A stretch of 64,000 nt of DNA from Aurantimonas sp036549475 (GCF_036549475.1 NZ_JAZHLI010000017.1:1-64000), one strand, 5' to 3'; counted from the first letter of the stretch, positions 1 through 9,654 are shown. The notes: a model not told the origin generated them from the letters alone. Translations and numbers: made by a program.

Positions 1-214
1 CTTGGTGTTACCGCTGCCGCGGCTCTCCGGCCGGGCTACGCCCGTCCTTCGAGCCGCGGCAGCGGCCATCATGCTTGTCGCAACCGGTCAGGATGGTTGT
101 CGCGCAACAGGCGGTGGAGTGTTGCACTTCGCGCTGGAATTCAGCGAGCACGCTGGCGTATCGGCGTTTCGTCGAGCGAAGGCATGGCAAGACCGGGTGC
201 ATTCTCCAGCTGTT

Positions 215-487
215 TCACATCGGGGGCAGTTGCTCGACCTGCCTCCACATTCCCGACTCGAGAGCTTCGTAGAGCTCCCGCGCATGTTGGATACGAGCAA
301 ATTTTCGCTCTTCCGGCTCCCCCGCGGGGGAGAACAGAAGCTCGGCGATCTCGTTGATCTTGAGGATCTCGATTGCATTCCGCGAATGCCTGTGCCTCGG
401 GCTCATTTCCGCCAGGACGTGTGGCGCAAGCTTGGGCGGATCCGGGTCGATGCGCTTCGACGGCGTCTTCACCTTCTTGGTCACCAT
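215..487 (-). CDS. small hypothetical protein, 90 aa
   Basis: Unrecognised. It reads as a plausible soluble, charged protein. The N-terminus is Lys/Pro-rich (MVTKKVKTPSKR) and is followed by a helical, Glu/Ala/Leu-rich body (NAIEILKINEIAELLF, then HARELYEALESG). There is no signal peptide or membrane segment. The ATG has only a modest purine stretch (GGTCGGGG) upstream. It is the only reading frame in the first 1.8 kb whose composition looks protein-like. Neighbours give no functional clue. Confidence 0.5.
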   Translation of the reverse strand: MVTKKVKTPSKRIDPDPPKLAPHVLAEMSPRHRHSRNAIEILKINEIAELLFSPAGEPEERKFARIQHARELYEALESGMWRQVEQLPPM

Positions 488-1825
488 GCCCCGACCATAT
501 CTCAGCCCACCCCCTTTGCAATGTCGGTTTTTTTACTGTGCTTGGGGTTGATATTGAGTTTGGGAACCTACACCCCCACCCTTGGTAGGCGAAAGCGCAA
601 AACGCCCGATAACGCCGGCTCTCGCGCCCTCGCGGGGCGGCCAGCAGGCGTGGCGGGAAGCGGAGGCTGTGAGGGCGGCAGGCTCCCTCCCGGACGGCCT
701 TTGGACGAAAACCTCCTGTATCCGGAATGGGCCTTCGGCCGCGGGCGCTCCGCGCATTTCCGCTGCTCGAGCCCGCAGCTGTCCTGATCACCGACGCTCC
801 GGCGCAATCGCCCGATGCGGCGGTGTCTTCGAATGCGAACATGTCCGCCCAAACGGCGTCTGTCGTCGATAGGCGAAAGGATGCTGCCGGTGAGGGCACC
901 TACGGCCATATTGTGTCGCCGGGACCGCGCGCTCTCCCCTTTGTCTGCCCATCAGGTGGAGGGGAGAGCATCGCGATGGCGATTTCGGTCATCGCGGCGG
1001 TGGGACGGCTGTTGCGAACAGGGATACGGCGCAAGCGAGGGACCCTCGCTCGACCGAGCGGTGGGTGAACGTCCCTGAGAAGATTGTGGTATCCGATAAT
1101 CGCGGTGAGGATAATTACGATGATCGTGGAAAGCAGGCCTGCCCTTCCATCTCCCAAACAACGCGGGTGTCGGAATTCCTCAAGCTGGAGCAGTTCGAGG
1201 CCGCGATATCCGTCCTATCGGGCCCGTCGCCTATTCTCGATAGAATAGCGACCCGCGAGGCCTCGCCGCATTTTCGTGTCGATCTGGCAGCCAGCGACTG
1301 TCCGGGCTCGTGGTGGTGATCGACGAATTCCCTATGTTACTCACAAGGGGGCAGGTTCTTCCTTCGATCATCCATCATCCAGCGTATCTGAGACGGCGCG
1401 CTTCGCGGGGGACCTTGAAGCGGTCGATCCATCCGATCACGCTCGAGGCGATCGTATGGGGTTCGTCCGGCCCGTGTCACGCCGGGGAGACGAAATCTTT
1501 GTTGATGTCTCGCCTGGTCCTGGAGAGTCATGATCAAGGCAATTGCAGTATAATCGGCCGTCATCGATATGTGGCGACAGGCAAGCGCGGTGACGACAGC
1601 GATACCGGGACCAGTCATGCGGCGACGGGCGATCCAATCGATCACGCGACACCCGACGCTTCCTGTCAAACCGGCCGGTTCGGCGCAGAGGGCTTGTATG
1701 GCTGCCAGCGTGCCGGCGGGCGCGGCTGGGGGGGCAGGGCGGCAGGCTTTCTGGCAGAAGCCGCTCTGGCCGAACGTCGGCCGGTATCGGAAACGAACGC
1801 TGTGACCGTTCGCCCCGACCTGACG
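488..1825. other. stretch without a supportable gene
   Basis: About 1.3 kb in which every open frame has the skewed Arg/Pro/Ser composition of a shadow frame and none has a convincing ribosome binding site. Pieces near 1065-1560 read briefly like protein but change frame, so old gene debris is possible. I see no repeat, RNA gene or clear promoter. Confidence 0.5.
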
Positions 1826-4800
1826 TCAGTCGGCCGCAAAGAGCATCTCGATGTCGGCTTCAGTGATCGCTTCGGTCGGATGGCCGTCGTGGTCGAACAG
1901 GCTCTGCGCCAGGGCTCGCTTCTTCTCCTTCAGCACGTCCATCTTTTCCTCGATGGTACCGGCGGCGACGAGGCGGTGGACGAAGACGGGCTTGTTCTGG
2001 CCGATCCGGTGCGCGCGGTCGATCGCCTGTTCCTCGACGGCCGGATTCCACCACGGGTCGTAAAGGATTACCGTATCGGCGGCGGTGAGGTTGAGCCCGG
2101 TTCCCCCGGCTTTCAGGCTGACCAGGAAGACAGGGACGTCCCCGTCCTGGAAGGCGCGGACCGCGTCCTCGCGCCGGCGTGTGCGGCCGGTCAGTTGCGC
2201 GTAACCGATGCCGGCAGCCTCGAGCCGCGGGCGAATGAGGTCGAGCATCGAGGTGAACTGCGAAAATACCAGCACTTTGCGCCCTTCGGCGACGAGTTCC
2301 TTGGTGATCTCCATCAGCCGCTCGAGCTTGGCCGATGCTGCCCTCGTTCCAGCCTTCCCCGAGTGTTGGACGAGGCGTGGATCGCAGCAGGCCTGGCGTA
2401 GCTTCAGCAAGGCCTCGAGTACGACGATGCGGCTCCTCGCAAAGCCCTTCTCGGCGATAGCGTCGCGCACCCTGCCGTGCATCGACAGGCGAATGGCTTC
2501 GTAGAGATCGCCTTGCGGCCCGACGAGTTCGATGCGTTCGGTGATGATGGTCTTCGGCGGCAGGTCGCCGGCGACCTCCGCTTTGGTGCGGCGCAAAAGA
2601 AACGGCTTCACCCTCCTTGCCAGCGCCTTTGCCCGCGCCGCGTCGCCCTTCTTCTCGATGGGCGTGCGCCAGGACGCGGTGAAACTCCTGAAGTCCCCGA
2701 GAAAGCCTGGGGCGGCAAACCGGAACAGCGACCAGAGCTCGCCGAGATTGTTCTCCAGCGGCGTGCCTGTCAGGCAAAAGCGATGCGGCGCCTTCAGGGC
2801 GTGCACGATTCGGGTAGTCGCCGCCTTCGGATTCTTGATCGTCTGGGCCTCGTCCAGGACGATCATGTGCCAGTCCCGCGCGGCGAGGATGTCCTCGTCG
2901 CGCGCCAGGAGCGGGTATGTGGTCAGGACGATGTCGCTCGTCTCGATGTCGCCGACCAGGGTCCTGCGGCCGGGGCCGTGCAGGGTGAGCACACGAAGCT
3001 CCGGCGCGAAGGTCTCGGCCTCCCTGCGCCAGTTCGCCATAAGACTGGTAGGCGCGACGACCAGCGCCGGCGAAGAAAGCCTGCCGGCAGCCTTCTCGAT
3101 CGCCACGAGCGCCAGGGCCTGCACGGTCTTGCCCAGCCCCATGTCGTCGGCCAGGACCCCGCCCATTCCCGCCGCGCGAAGGAAGGACAGCCAGGCGACG
3201 CCGCGCTGCTGATAGGGTCGGAGTTTGGCCGCGAACCAGGACGGGAGCTCTGCTTCAGGGATGCCGCCATGGTCGCGCAGAGCCGCGCCGAGCGCGCGGA
3301 TGCGCTCACCGCCACGCCAGACGACGCCGGCTTCGGCCGTTGCGGATTCAAGCCGCGCCAGCGCCGCCGCGTCGACGGCTGAGAAGCGTAACCGTCGCGC
3401 CTTCGACCCATGGCCGAGGGCCGTGAACAGGTCGATCAGCTCGAGGACGATCGGAACCAGCCTGTCTGCCGGCAGCGCCACGATCCGGCCGTCCGGCAGC
3501 GGCAGGTATAGCGGACCATCCGCCTCGCCGCCGGCTTGCCGGAGGGCAGAGCCGAAGGCGTCGGAGGCGATCAGTTCGAGGAGAGGCCCCACTAGATCGA
3601 AGCGCGTTCCGTCGATCGTTACGCCGAGGTCGAACTCGAACCAATCGACGCCAGATCCTTCCCGGACTTCGGCGTCGAGCGGCCCGTCCGGCCTGACCAG
3701 ATCGAAGGGAAAGCTCTCCTCGACGACGACCTCCCAGCCTTGCTTGGCAAGGTGCGGCAGTTCGTCGTACAGCACGTCGAGCCAGCCGATCTCCTCGTCC
3801 TCTGGCGCAAAATCGCAGGCCGCGCCGGCAGGTAGATGCTCGCGCCAGAGCGCCAGCGGTGCCAGACCGCTCGCCCGCAACTGGCGCACCGCCTGCCGCT
3901 CGGCATCGACCTGCCGGCGAATTTCGACCGGCTGCCGATCACGGATCCGGGTGAGAACCCGATCCTGGAGGGCTGCCGGAATTTCGACACCGTCGTAGCG
4001 GAATGCCAGGCGGGCCACCGTGACCTCCTCCGTGGCAGGAACGCCGAAGAAAGCGTAGCTCCGGACTCTGAAGTCCATCGGCAACTCGACGTTCATCAGC
4101 CGCAGGAGCGGCGTCGGCGGACCGGAAACGAGGATGGGCTCGGCCAGGGTGGGCGGCGCCGCAGCAGCGATCACGCCGCCACGCGCCTCGATGATTGCGG
4201 CCACTGCCGCACTCTCGGCGGCTGCGATGGCCGGCGCCTCCAGAAACGTATGCGCCTGACGAGCCGGCAGGCCGGTGTGGACTGGTCCCATCAGTCCGGC
4301 GGAGACGTCGACATAAAGCGGCGGAACGGATTTCAGGTAGTGCAGGTCTGGACCGCCTTCCTCTCCCGATGGCCTCGGCGACAGCTGCGGCCGAATACGG
4401 CCGTCGTCCGTGGCAATCCACGCGAAGCTGGCTTCGACGGGTGGACCGGCCGAAAGTGCAGGCCCGTCGATCGCGCGCCAACGCGCGCGTCCCGTGCCGA
4501 GGATTTCGGCGAGAATATCGGCTCCAGGCTCGCTCGCCAGGATTCTCGCACGATCAGAGACGAGAGTGCGCGGCACGGCGTTAATGGCGCGCAGAATGCG
4601 ATGGTCCTTCGCACGGAGATACTTCGCCGGCCTGGCATTGAGATAAGTCTCGGGGCTGTAGGTGCTGGTGGAGTTTGAAAATCTGCCGTCCTTCAGGAGG
4701 CGCGTGGTGACCAGGCTCAACGTGACCGCCGGGACTGAACCATTGTGGACGGCACTCTCGGACAGAACGTAGATCAGGCGGTGGGCGATCTCGGGTGGAT

Positions 4801-5290
4801 AATCGTCGCCGAGTTCCTCCCCTTCATCGCGCAGCCGGTCCAGCCAGAATGCCACCTCGGGCGACAGAGCGGCCGGGCGGGCCGGCGATGTCAGGACGCC
4901 ACTTGCTGCCGCATGGCCACGCTCGCCAGGACTCGATCGATCTGGTCTGACGCCTACAGGCCCGTCGGAATGATCGGGAGGCTGACGCATCGCGGTCAGC
5001 AGCACGGCACCGACATGCTTGCAATTGTGGTCCATTGGGCAGGAGCAACGGCCGCTGATGAAGGTGCGCCCGCCGGGTCCCGCTTGCAGCGTGATCGTCT
5101 GGGCATAGACGCGTCTGCCCGACCCTTCGACCTCTCCCTCGATCCGGTTCGGGGCGATGTAGCTCGCGCTGCGAACACGCCCGTCCCGCCGATAATCGCG
5201 GCCCCGTTGCAGGGAAGCGGGGGCCATCGCCGCAGCGATATCTGTCTCGCAAAAGCTGATCGGATCGGTCGTCGCCACGTTGTCTGTCAC
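1826..5290 (-). CDS. SWIM zinc-finger SNF2-family helicase/ATPase
   Basis: DNA-stimulated ATPase of the Snf2 (SF2) superfamily, expected to translocate on duplex DNA and remodel protein-DNA complexes; 1154 aa. A SWIM zinc finger is visible at residues 82-92 (C82, C84, C90, H92; CxCx5CxH), followed by a long SNF2_N-associated middle region. The helicase core begins near residue 690: motif I ADDMGLGKT is near 711-719, motif II is DEAQ near 813, and the C-terminal lobe has LKAGGTGLNLT and DRAHRIGQ near 1080-1095. All core motifs look intact and the length is normal for bacterial SWIM-SNF2 proteins. It stands alone, with a 325-bp gap before the relaxase gene, so the context does not fix its role (repair, transcription or defence). 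Family call is sure; biological role is unknown. Confidence 0.93.
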   Translation of the reverse strand: MTDNVATTDPISFCETDIAAAMAPASLQRGRDYRRDGRVRSASYIAPNRIEGEVEGSGRRVYAQTITLQAGPGGRTFISGRCSCPMDHNCKHVGAVLLTAMRQPPDHSDGPVGVRPDRSSPGERGHAAASGVLTSPARPAALSPEVAFWLDRLRDEGEELGDDYPPEIAHRLIYVLSESAVHNGSVPAVTLSLVTTRLLKDGRFSNSTSTYSPETYLNARPAKYLRAKDHRILRAINAVPRTLVSDRARILASEPGADILAEILGTGRARWRAIDGPALSAGPPVEASFAWIATDDGRIRPQLSPRPSGEEGGPDLHYLKSVPPLYVDVSAGLMGPVHTGLPARQAHTFLEAPAIAAAESAAVAAIIEARGGVIAAAAPPTLAEPILVSGPPTPLLRLMNVELPMDFRVRSYAFFGVPATEEVTVARLAFRYDGVEIPAALQDRVLTRIRDRQPVEIRRQVDAERQAVRQLRASGLAPLALWREHLPAGAACDFAPEDEEIGWLDVLYDELPHLAKQGWEVVVEESFPFDLVRPDGPLDAEVREGSGVDWFEFDLGVTIDGTRFDLVGPLLELIASDAFGSALRQAGGEADGPLYLPLPDGRIVALPADRLVPIVLELIDLFTALGHGSKARRLRFSAVDAAALARLESATAEAGVVWRGGERIRALGAALRDHGGIPEAELPSWFAAKLRPYQQRGVAWLSFLRAAGMGGVLADDMGLGKTVQALALVAIEKAAGRLSSPALVVAPTSLMANWRREAETFAPELRVLTLHGPGRRTLVGDIETSDIVLTTYPLLARDEDILAARDWHMIVLDEAQTIKNPKAATTRIVHALKAPHRFCLTGTPLENNLGELWSLFRFAAPGFLGDFRSFTASWRTPIEKKGDAARAKALARRVKPFLLRRTKAEVAGDLPPKTIITERIELVGPQGDLYEAIRLSMHGRVRDAIAEKGFARSRIVVLEALLKLRQACCDPRLVQHSGKAGTRAASAKLERLMEITKELVAEGRKVLVFSQFTSMLDLIRPRLEAAGIGYAQLTGRTRRREDAVRAFQDGDVPVFLVSLKAGGTGLNLTAADTVILYDPWWNPAVEEQAIDRAHRIGQNKPVFVHRLVAAGTIEEKMDVLKEKKRALAQSLFDHDGHPTEAITEADIEMLFAAD

Positions 5291-5615
5291 CGTGTGGAAC
5301 CTGGACGAAGCCGCAGAATCGAAGAGGATTCTTCAGCCATCCTTCGCAACGTTGCTAGCTGATTCTGGCCTGCTGCAACAAGCCGAGGAATTCGAAGAAA
5401 GAGGATCGTCCTCGGCCGGGGCGTCAGATTGCGCGACGAGCTGTTCTCGCTGCGGTCTTTTCAGGGCGGCCACCCACGACAGCCGCGGATGTGCAAGGAA
5501 CGACAGGGGGCATCAGAGAAAGAGCGTCGTTGTTGTGCGAGGTGAGGGAAAACTGATCGAGGGCATCGACACAGGCGGGCCGGCAAATTTCTGTCGATCG
5601 GCATGGCCGATGCGA
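5291..5615. other. intergenic gap upstream of the SNF2 gene
   Basis: About 325 bp between the SNF2 start and the relaxase stop. It should hold the SNF2 promoter, but I could not pick a convincing -35/-10 pair, terminator hairpin or small gene. Confidence 0.4.
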
Positions 5616-6758
5616 CTACCGCAAGGGCCCCCTGATGGGGCCCGCGTCGGTGTCGTGTGTACCGTCACCGCCGGGTACCCCATCGCCACTGAACCGAAAG
5701 GCTGGGCTGTTCGGGCCGTCCTCCAGGCCGCCGGCGACGAAATCGCCGTCGTTTTTCGTACTCTCGGCCTCGAACACAGGCCCGGCGATATCCTGGGTGC
5801 ACAAGTCATCCGCGGTCAAACGGGGGGAGGGGTCTTCTTCCCTTAGCGAGATCGGCGGGGCCGTATCGTGGGCCATGTCATTGGCCATCGCGATCGCCGC
5901 CTCCTGTCGCCATGCCGTCTCCAGTTCGGCCAGTGACAGGGCGGACTTCGGCGCGCGGTCCCAGACCGCGATGCGCTGGCGCGCGATGACCGCCGCAGGC
6001 TCGTGGATGATGTGCTGCGTTGCACGAAGAAGCGCTGTGCGACGTGCAGAGAAAGCAAGAACGATACGGGGATCGATGTCGTCCATGTGAAGGCGACCCT
6101 CCTCGTCCCGGTAAGCCGCGATTCCGCAATCCCTCAGACCGTCGTCCATGACCTTGCGCCACACCTGAGTGAGGTGGCTTACGGCGCGGTAGAGCCGGCC
6201 GCCATCGATCGCACCCCAGCTTCCGTCCTGCCGCCGCGCGAGGTTCATGACCAGAACCTGCGAGTGAAGATGCGGCGCGGGAAGCATGCGCCCGCTCGGC
6301 ATCGGCGCCGGCCGCGCCGTAAGATGGAGGAAGCGTGCCGTGGCCGGCATCTCAACCGCCTCCAGCGTCAGCCCGCCGGGGCCCCGGCGTGCTGCCATGC
6401 CGATTCGCTGCACTTCAGCGATGATTGCGGTGACAGCGCGATCGTGAACAGTCTCGATCGCCGCCCGTTCCTTATCCGGACCGAGGGCCCATCGGGCAGA
6501 CAGCGGCTTCTCGCAGTCGATCGTCAGATCGTAAGCCAGGCGCCTGCGACGAGTTGTCAGAGGCGCTTCCCCCGGCGGCCGTCCCGCCATCGCTGCCCGG
6601 AAATCCGCAGGCTTTACGCGCGTTCCGGGTCGCAGCCATTCGAGCCCACCGGCGCAGTCCCACTGCGCCCAGCGCGGACCGTCATAGGACCGTTCCGCAG
6701 CCAGTCGGTCGCTGAGATAGTAATCGGCCGCTGCGGCCCTTGCAGTTCTGACACTCAT
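5616..6758 (-). CDS. MobF/TrwC-type conjugative relaxase, relaxase domain only
   Basis: Predicted to nick oriT and stay covalently bound through a tyrosine, 380 aa. Sequence evidence: N-terminal ADYYLSDRL with the tandem tyrosines Y13/Y14; the TrwC-domain segment LAYDLTIDCEKPLSARWALG near 74-93; a candidate metal-binding His triad at H145 (FLHLTAR) plus H163/H165 (APHLHSQVLVMN); then the family-typical DGSWGAIDGGRLYR. Classical TrwC/TraI proteins carry a C-terminal SF1 helicase. This one ends after the relaxase domain, with only a low-complexity acidic/Gly tail. The start was chosen at 6758 because AAGGAGA lies just upstream; an in-frame extension to 7187 runs through the divergent gene and is not credible. 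It is divergent from the small gene at 6966, as relaxase and auxiliary genes often are around oriT. Confidence 0.8.
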   Translation of the reverse strand: MSVRTARAAAADYYLSDRLAAERSYDGPRWAQWDCAGGLEWLRPGTRVKPADFRAAMAGRPPGEAPLTTRRRRLAYDLTIDCEKPLSARWALGPDKERAAIETVHDRAVTAIIAEVQRIGMAARRGPGGLTLEAVEMPATARFLHLTARPAPMPSGRMLPAPHLHSQVLVMNLARRQDGSWGAIDGGRLYRAVSHLTQVWRKVMDDGLRDCGIAAYRDEEGRLHMDDIDPRIVLAFSARRTALLRATQHIIHEPAAVIARQRIAVWDRAPKSALSLAELETAWRQEAAIAMANDMAHDTAPPISLREEDPSPRLTADDLCTQDIAGPVFEAESTKNDGDFVAGGLEDGPNSPAFRFSGDGVPGGDGTHDTDAGPIRGPLR

Positions 6759-6965
6759 GAACGGCTCTCCTTCGAACTGGACGGTGAAGGAGAACAGGAT
6801 CGCTCGGGCGTAACAACGCAGGGTAGAAAAACGGTGACTCACGATGCAACCCAAAAACTGAGTGCATAAGTGTTGTTGTGAAAGAAGGCGTTCGACCGAT
6901 GCAACGTTGCAGAACGTTATGTAACGTTGTATGAGGTTGCCTAACGAATGGGGTGGAGGCGGGAC
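6759..6965. promoter_or_regulatory. divergent promoter region and candidate oriT
   Basis: About 207 bp between the relaxase (leftward) and the small DNA-binding candidate (rightward). It is AT-richer than its surroundings and contains two GATGCAAC words (6843 and 6899) and the phased AACGTT boxes. In MobF-type plasmids oriT commonly sits in such a gap, so a nick site here is a reasonable inference. I could not match a known nic sequence. Confidence 0.4.
6903..6946. repeat. helically phased AACGTT boxes, likely operator/oriT-protein sites
   Basis: AACGTT occurs at 6905-6910, 6915-6920 and 6925-6930, exactly 10 bp apart, so all three self-complementary boxes face the same side of the helix. 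The first is embedded in the perfect palindrome GCAACGTTGC (6903-6912). A degenerate GAGGTT follows on the same 10-bp register (6935-6940). The array ends about 20 bp upstream of the rightward gene start at 6966. Such an arrangement suits cooperative binding by a small dimeric protein; the product of the gene at 6966 is the obvious candidate. Confidence 0.6.
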
Positions 6966-7463
6966 ATGACGGATGCGGAGTTGAAGCAGCGGTTGCGAGC
7001 CCTCGCCGCAGCTGCTTCTCATCCCTGGTCGCCGCGGTTCGGGCAGCTCCTGCCCGATCATCTTGAACCCTTCGATGAACTCGCCCGACGCAAAGTGCCG
7101 TGGCGGACGATCGCCCGGATTTGCGCCGAGCACGGTATTGTCTCTGCGACGGGGACAGCTCCCGATCCCAGGGTGCTTGCCGCGCAAGTGTCGCGAGCCC
7201 GTGCCCCCCGGCGCCGCGCTGAGGTCTCTTCCACTCGATCGACACCATTGGCAGGCGCTCCGGCATCCGCGCCGGAGCGCCTGGCCACCATAGAGCGGAA
7301 GGTTTCTGCTGATCCCGTCCTCTCAGCGCCCCCGAGCGGACAGAGCCGTTCGAACCTGCCGACGATGCAAACTACAGTTCGGTGTTGGCGCGCCTGGCTC
7401 GCCTGGGTCAGGAAAGCTGATGCCCACCCCGGGTACATCGCGGCCGGGAGCCGCCTTCGATGA
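6966..7463 (+). CDS. small putative DNA-binding mobilisation accessory protein
   Basis: 165 aa from the ATG at 6966 (MTDAELKQRL), preceded by a GGTGGAGGCGGGAC ribosome-binding stretch. The first half has a helical segment FDELARRKVPWRTIARICAEHGI followed by VLAAQVSRARAPRRRAE. This resembles the 'cannot decide between strands' helix-turn-helix of oriT-binding TraK-like proteins encoded beside ParA-like TraL genes. The C-terminal half is Ser/Ala/Pro-rich and poorly structured. It overlaps the next gene by 44 bp, implying translational coupling. The TraK analogy rests on gene position and fold impression, not on a proven match. Confidence 0.6.
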   Translation: MTDAELKQRLRALAAAASHPWSPRFGQLLPDHLEPFDELARRKVPWRTIARICAEHGIVSATGTAPDPRVLAAQVSRARAPRRRAEVSSTRSTPLAGAPASAPERLATIERKVSADPVLSAPPSGQSRSNLPTMQTTVRCWRAWLAWVRKADAHPGYIAAGSRLR

Positions 7464-8730
7464 ACCGATGCCGGCCGAGTTCGCGGCCGAGGTCCGCCAG
7501 CAGGCAAGGCTCGTGCTCGCCGCAGCCCAAAGTCTTCATGGCCCGATCCAGCGCTCCCCGATCAATGCCGGTCGGATATGGGCAGCGTTGGGAACCTGGG
7601 CTGCGGACGCCCGGCTGCAGGAAATTGCTCCCACACACAAGCGTCTTCTGACGGAACTGCAGGCCCTGCGCGTCCTTGCGAAGGAGGGGCGATGGCCCGC
7701 GAACGAAGTCTCCTTTGCCGTCGACCAGCTTTCTTTCGCATGCGCGGACGCATTGCTGGGATGCTATCCCGTGCCGACCGAGCGTCTGATCAGATATGCC
7801 GGTCCCACAGACGACGTGGCAGGATACGGGGGGCTCGATCTCACATACGAAGTGGCAGGATACGATTGGCTGGATCCCCGGTCCGGTTCAAAGCCCGCGG
7901 GTGCTGAAGAAATCGACGTCGAGCTCCGTCGGCTCGAGCGCGCCACACATCTGTTGGGTATCGTGCCGCTGCCCGATTTGCACCAGGCCGGTATTGCACT
8001 TTTCAGCATGCGCAGGGGCGATCGACATTGGGTCATGCCAGATCTCGCAAGCTTAATTCTTGCAACCCGGCGCCACTGGCCAGGCGACGATCTGGTGACC
8101 TTTCTCGATCTTGTCGTAAAACAAGTGTCGCTGCTCCTGGGGCCTGATCCTTCACTCAGCGGCAGCAGTCGCGTCGGGCGCCGCATTCAGCCGCCGCCAG
8201 CATGGCATCTGCGCCGCGTCCTTTTTGAAGAGCTATGGCCCGATTTTCGGATCAGGCCGATGCGTGCGGCAGAAAGCGCGCTCGTCACTGCTGCTGATCT
8301 CTGTGCAGGTGCGTTTTCGCAATTACGTGGCGGTGACGCTCTTCATGCATATAACCGCGGTAAGGATGTCATCTCGGACCGGCCCCAGGGAGATCTGTTG
8401 ACGCTCTGTCATCAAAACCGGGTCGCGGAAATGGTCGACGACCTGCTGCTGGAGCGCGACTGCGAAAAGCGATCAAAACGGATACTCGGCAAAGTGGGAT
8501 TCTGGCGAGCGGAGCTTGCGCTTCGCGTCGATGCCGGCGTCTACACCGTCAAAAATGCCAAAATTTCGCGTTGGCCGGCGCGCGGAACGCTTCCAAAACT
8601 CGGGATCGATCCCGCGCGCAGAACCGATCCTGATCATCTGCTCGACGAAGTCGAACGGTCATTGGCGGCGTGGGACGATCACGAAGGGATTCTGCCCATA
8701 CGAGACTACGACGCGGCCGAAGCGGAATAA
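7420..8730 (+). CDS. unknown 436-aa protein of the mobilisation module
   Basis: Unrecognised soluble protein. ATG at 7420 is preceded by AGGAAAG, and the frame overlaps the end of the upstream gene by 44 bp. Composition is normal and globular: a helical N-terminus (EFAAEVRQQARLVLAAAQSL), a central LRRLERATHLLGIVPLPDLH segment, and a C-terminal region rich in charged helices. No Walker, nuclease or membrane motif is visible. It sits between the small DNA-binding candidate and the ParA-like ATPase in one rightward operon, so a role in relaxosome function, partitioning or its control is likely but unproven. About 1.3 kb of uninterrupted, well-composed frame makes the gene itself secure. Confidence 0.7.
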   Translation: MPTPGTSRPGAAFDEPMPAEFAAEVRQQARLVLAAAQSLHGPIQRSPINAGRIWAALGTWAADARLQEIAPTHKRLLTELQALRVLAKEGRWPANEVSFAVDQLSFACADALLGCYPVPTERLIRYAGPTDDVAGYGGLDLTYEVAGYDWLDPRSGSKPAGAEEIDVELRRLERATHLLGIVPLPDLHQAGIALFSMRRGDRHWVMPDLASLILATRRHWPGDDLVTFLDLVVKQVSLLLGPDPSLSGSSRVGRRIQPPPAWHLRRVLFEELWPDFRIRPMRAAESALVTAADLCAGAFSQLRGGDALHAYNRGKDVISDRPQGDLLTLCHQNRVAEMVDDLLLERDCEKRSKRILGKVGFWRAELALRVDAGVYTVKNAKISRWPARGTLPKLGIDPARRTDPDHLLDEVERSLAAWDDHEGILPIRDYDAAEAE

Positions 8731-8835
8731 TCTGCAATCATAGATAGAGGAATAAACATCTCAGGTTGTTACCGGCAGCCTTGGCGTTGTTCTGGCATCT
8801 TTTTCTGAGGCGATTCGCGCCCGGAGATCACGTTC

Positions 8836-9654
8836 ATGACCAAAGCTGTCGAGCACGCTGCAAAAGCAGTTGTGTTTCTATTCATCATTGTTCTCAGCCC
8901 AAAGGGGGGAGTCGGCAAAAGCCTGATCTCCAGCCTTCTCGCTGACTTCCTCGTCGGGCGCGGACGCGTGCCGCGCGTCGTCTCGATCGATGCCCGGCAC
9001 CCGACCCGCCGGTTCCTCGAAAGCCTCGCCGTTCCCGTCTCTTTCGCGGATTTGCCGAGCGGAGCAGAACTGGCCGCTGATCCGCACGCGGTCATGCGAG
9101 CGTTTGCCCCCGTACAAGCAGCGCTTTCAGCTGCCACCGGAAAAGCGGATATCATCATCGATATCGGCAGTCCGGGTGCAAAGCCGGCGCTCGAATACAT
9201 CTTCCGCTCGAATCTTGCAAAGCGTCTGCACGAGTCTGGGTATCAGCCGGTGGTACTTGTGCCTTCGACCGCTCAGTCCGAGTCACTGGCACTCGCTGGC
9301 GACACGCTTCATTTCGTGCGGGACACTTTCGGGACCGACTTATGCGCCGTCGCCGTCGAAAACCAGCGCGATGGAGCGCTGAAACGGGCTGATGACGATG
9401 CGATGAAGCGTTTTCTGGCCGCTTCGAACGCGCGACTGCAGATGCCGGTTTTGCCCTCACACTGGAAGGCGCTTGACGCTGCGGACATTTTACCGCGCGA
9501 GTTGTTGTCGATGTCTGTCGATGATATCGGCCGCTTGCTGGGCGAAAACGAGGACATGGTCTATGTGATCAGAGCAGAGCTGGGAGAATGGATGCGTCAG
9601 ATGGAAAGAGGGTTCTCGACGGTGCTCCCCGGTCTGGACCCCCTCGCGCTGTGA
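8836..9654 (+). CDS. ParA/MinD-superfamily ATPase, TraL-like
   Basis: 272 aa. The deviant Walker A KGGVGKS lies at about residues 21-27 after a hydrophobic strand (FLFIIVLS), and a Walker A'/B-like IIIDIGSPG is near 110. The middle (VVLVPSTAQSESLALAGDTL) fits the ParA/TraL fold. The protein is a cytosolic ATPase; in IncP-type mobilisation regions a ParA-like TraL lies beside TraK and TraM, a small-ATPase-small layout matched here. A plain partition ParA is the alternative, but no ParB or parS array was found next to it. CGGAG precedes the ATG with suitable spacing. The gap to the previous gene is 105 bp and the next gene overlaps its stop codon. Confidence 0.75.
   Translation: MTKAVEHAAKAVVFLFIIVLSPKGGVGKSLISSLLADFLVGRGRVPRVVSIDARHPTRRFLESLAVPVSFADLPSGAELAADPHAVMRAFAPVQAALSAATGKADIIIDIGSPGAKPALEYIFRSNLAKRLHESGYQPVVLVPSTAQSESLALAGDTLHFVRDTFGTDLCAVAVENQRDGALKRADDDAMKRFLAASNARLQMPVLPSHWKALDAADILPRELLSMSVDDIGRLLGENEDMVYVIRAELGEWMRQMERGFSTVLPGLDPLAL

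Noticed and set aside
6759..7187. In-frame extension of the relaxase upstream of 6758
   Set aside because: Runs through the operator repeats and the divergent gene and would bypass a strong AAGGAGA before ATG 6758.
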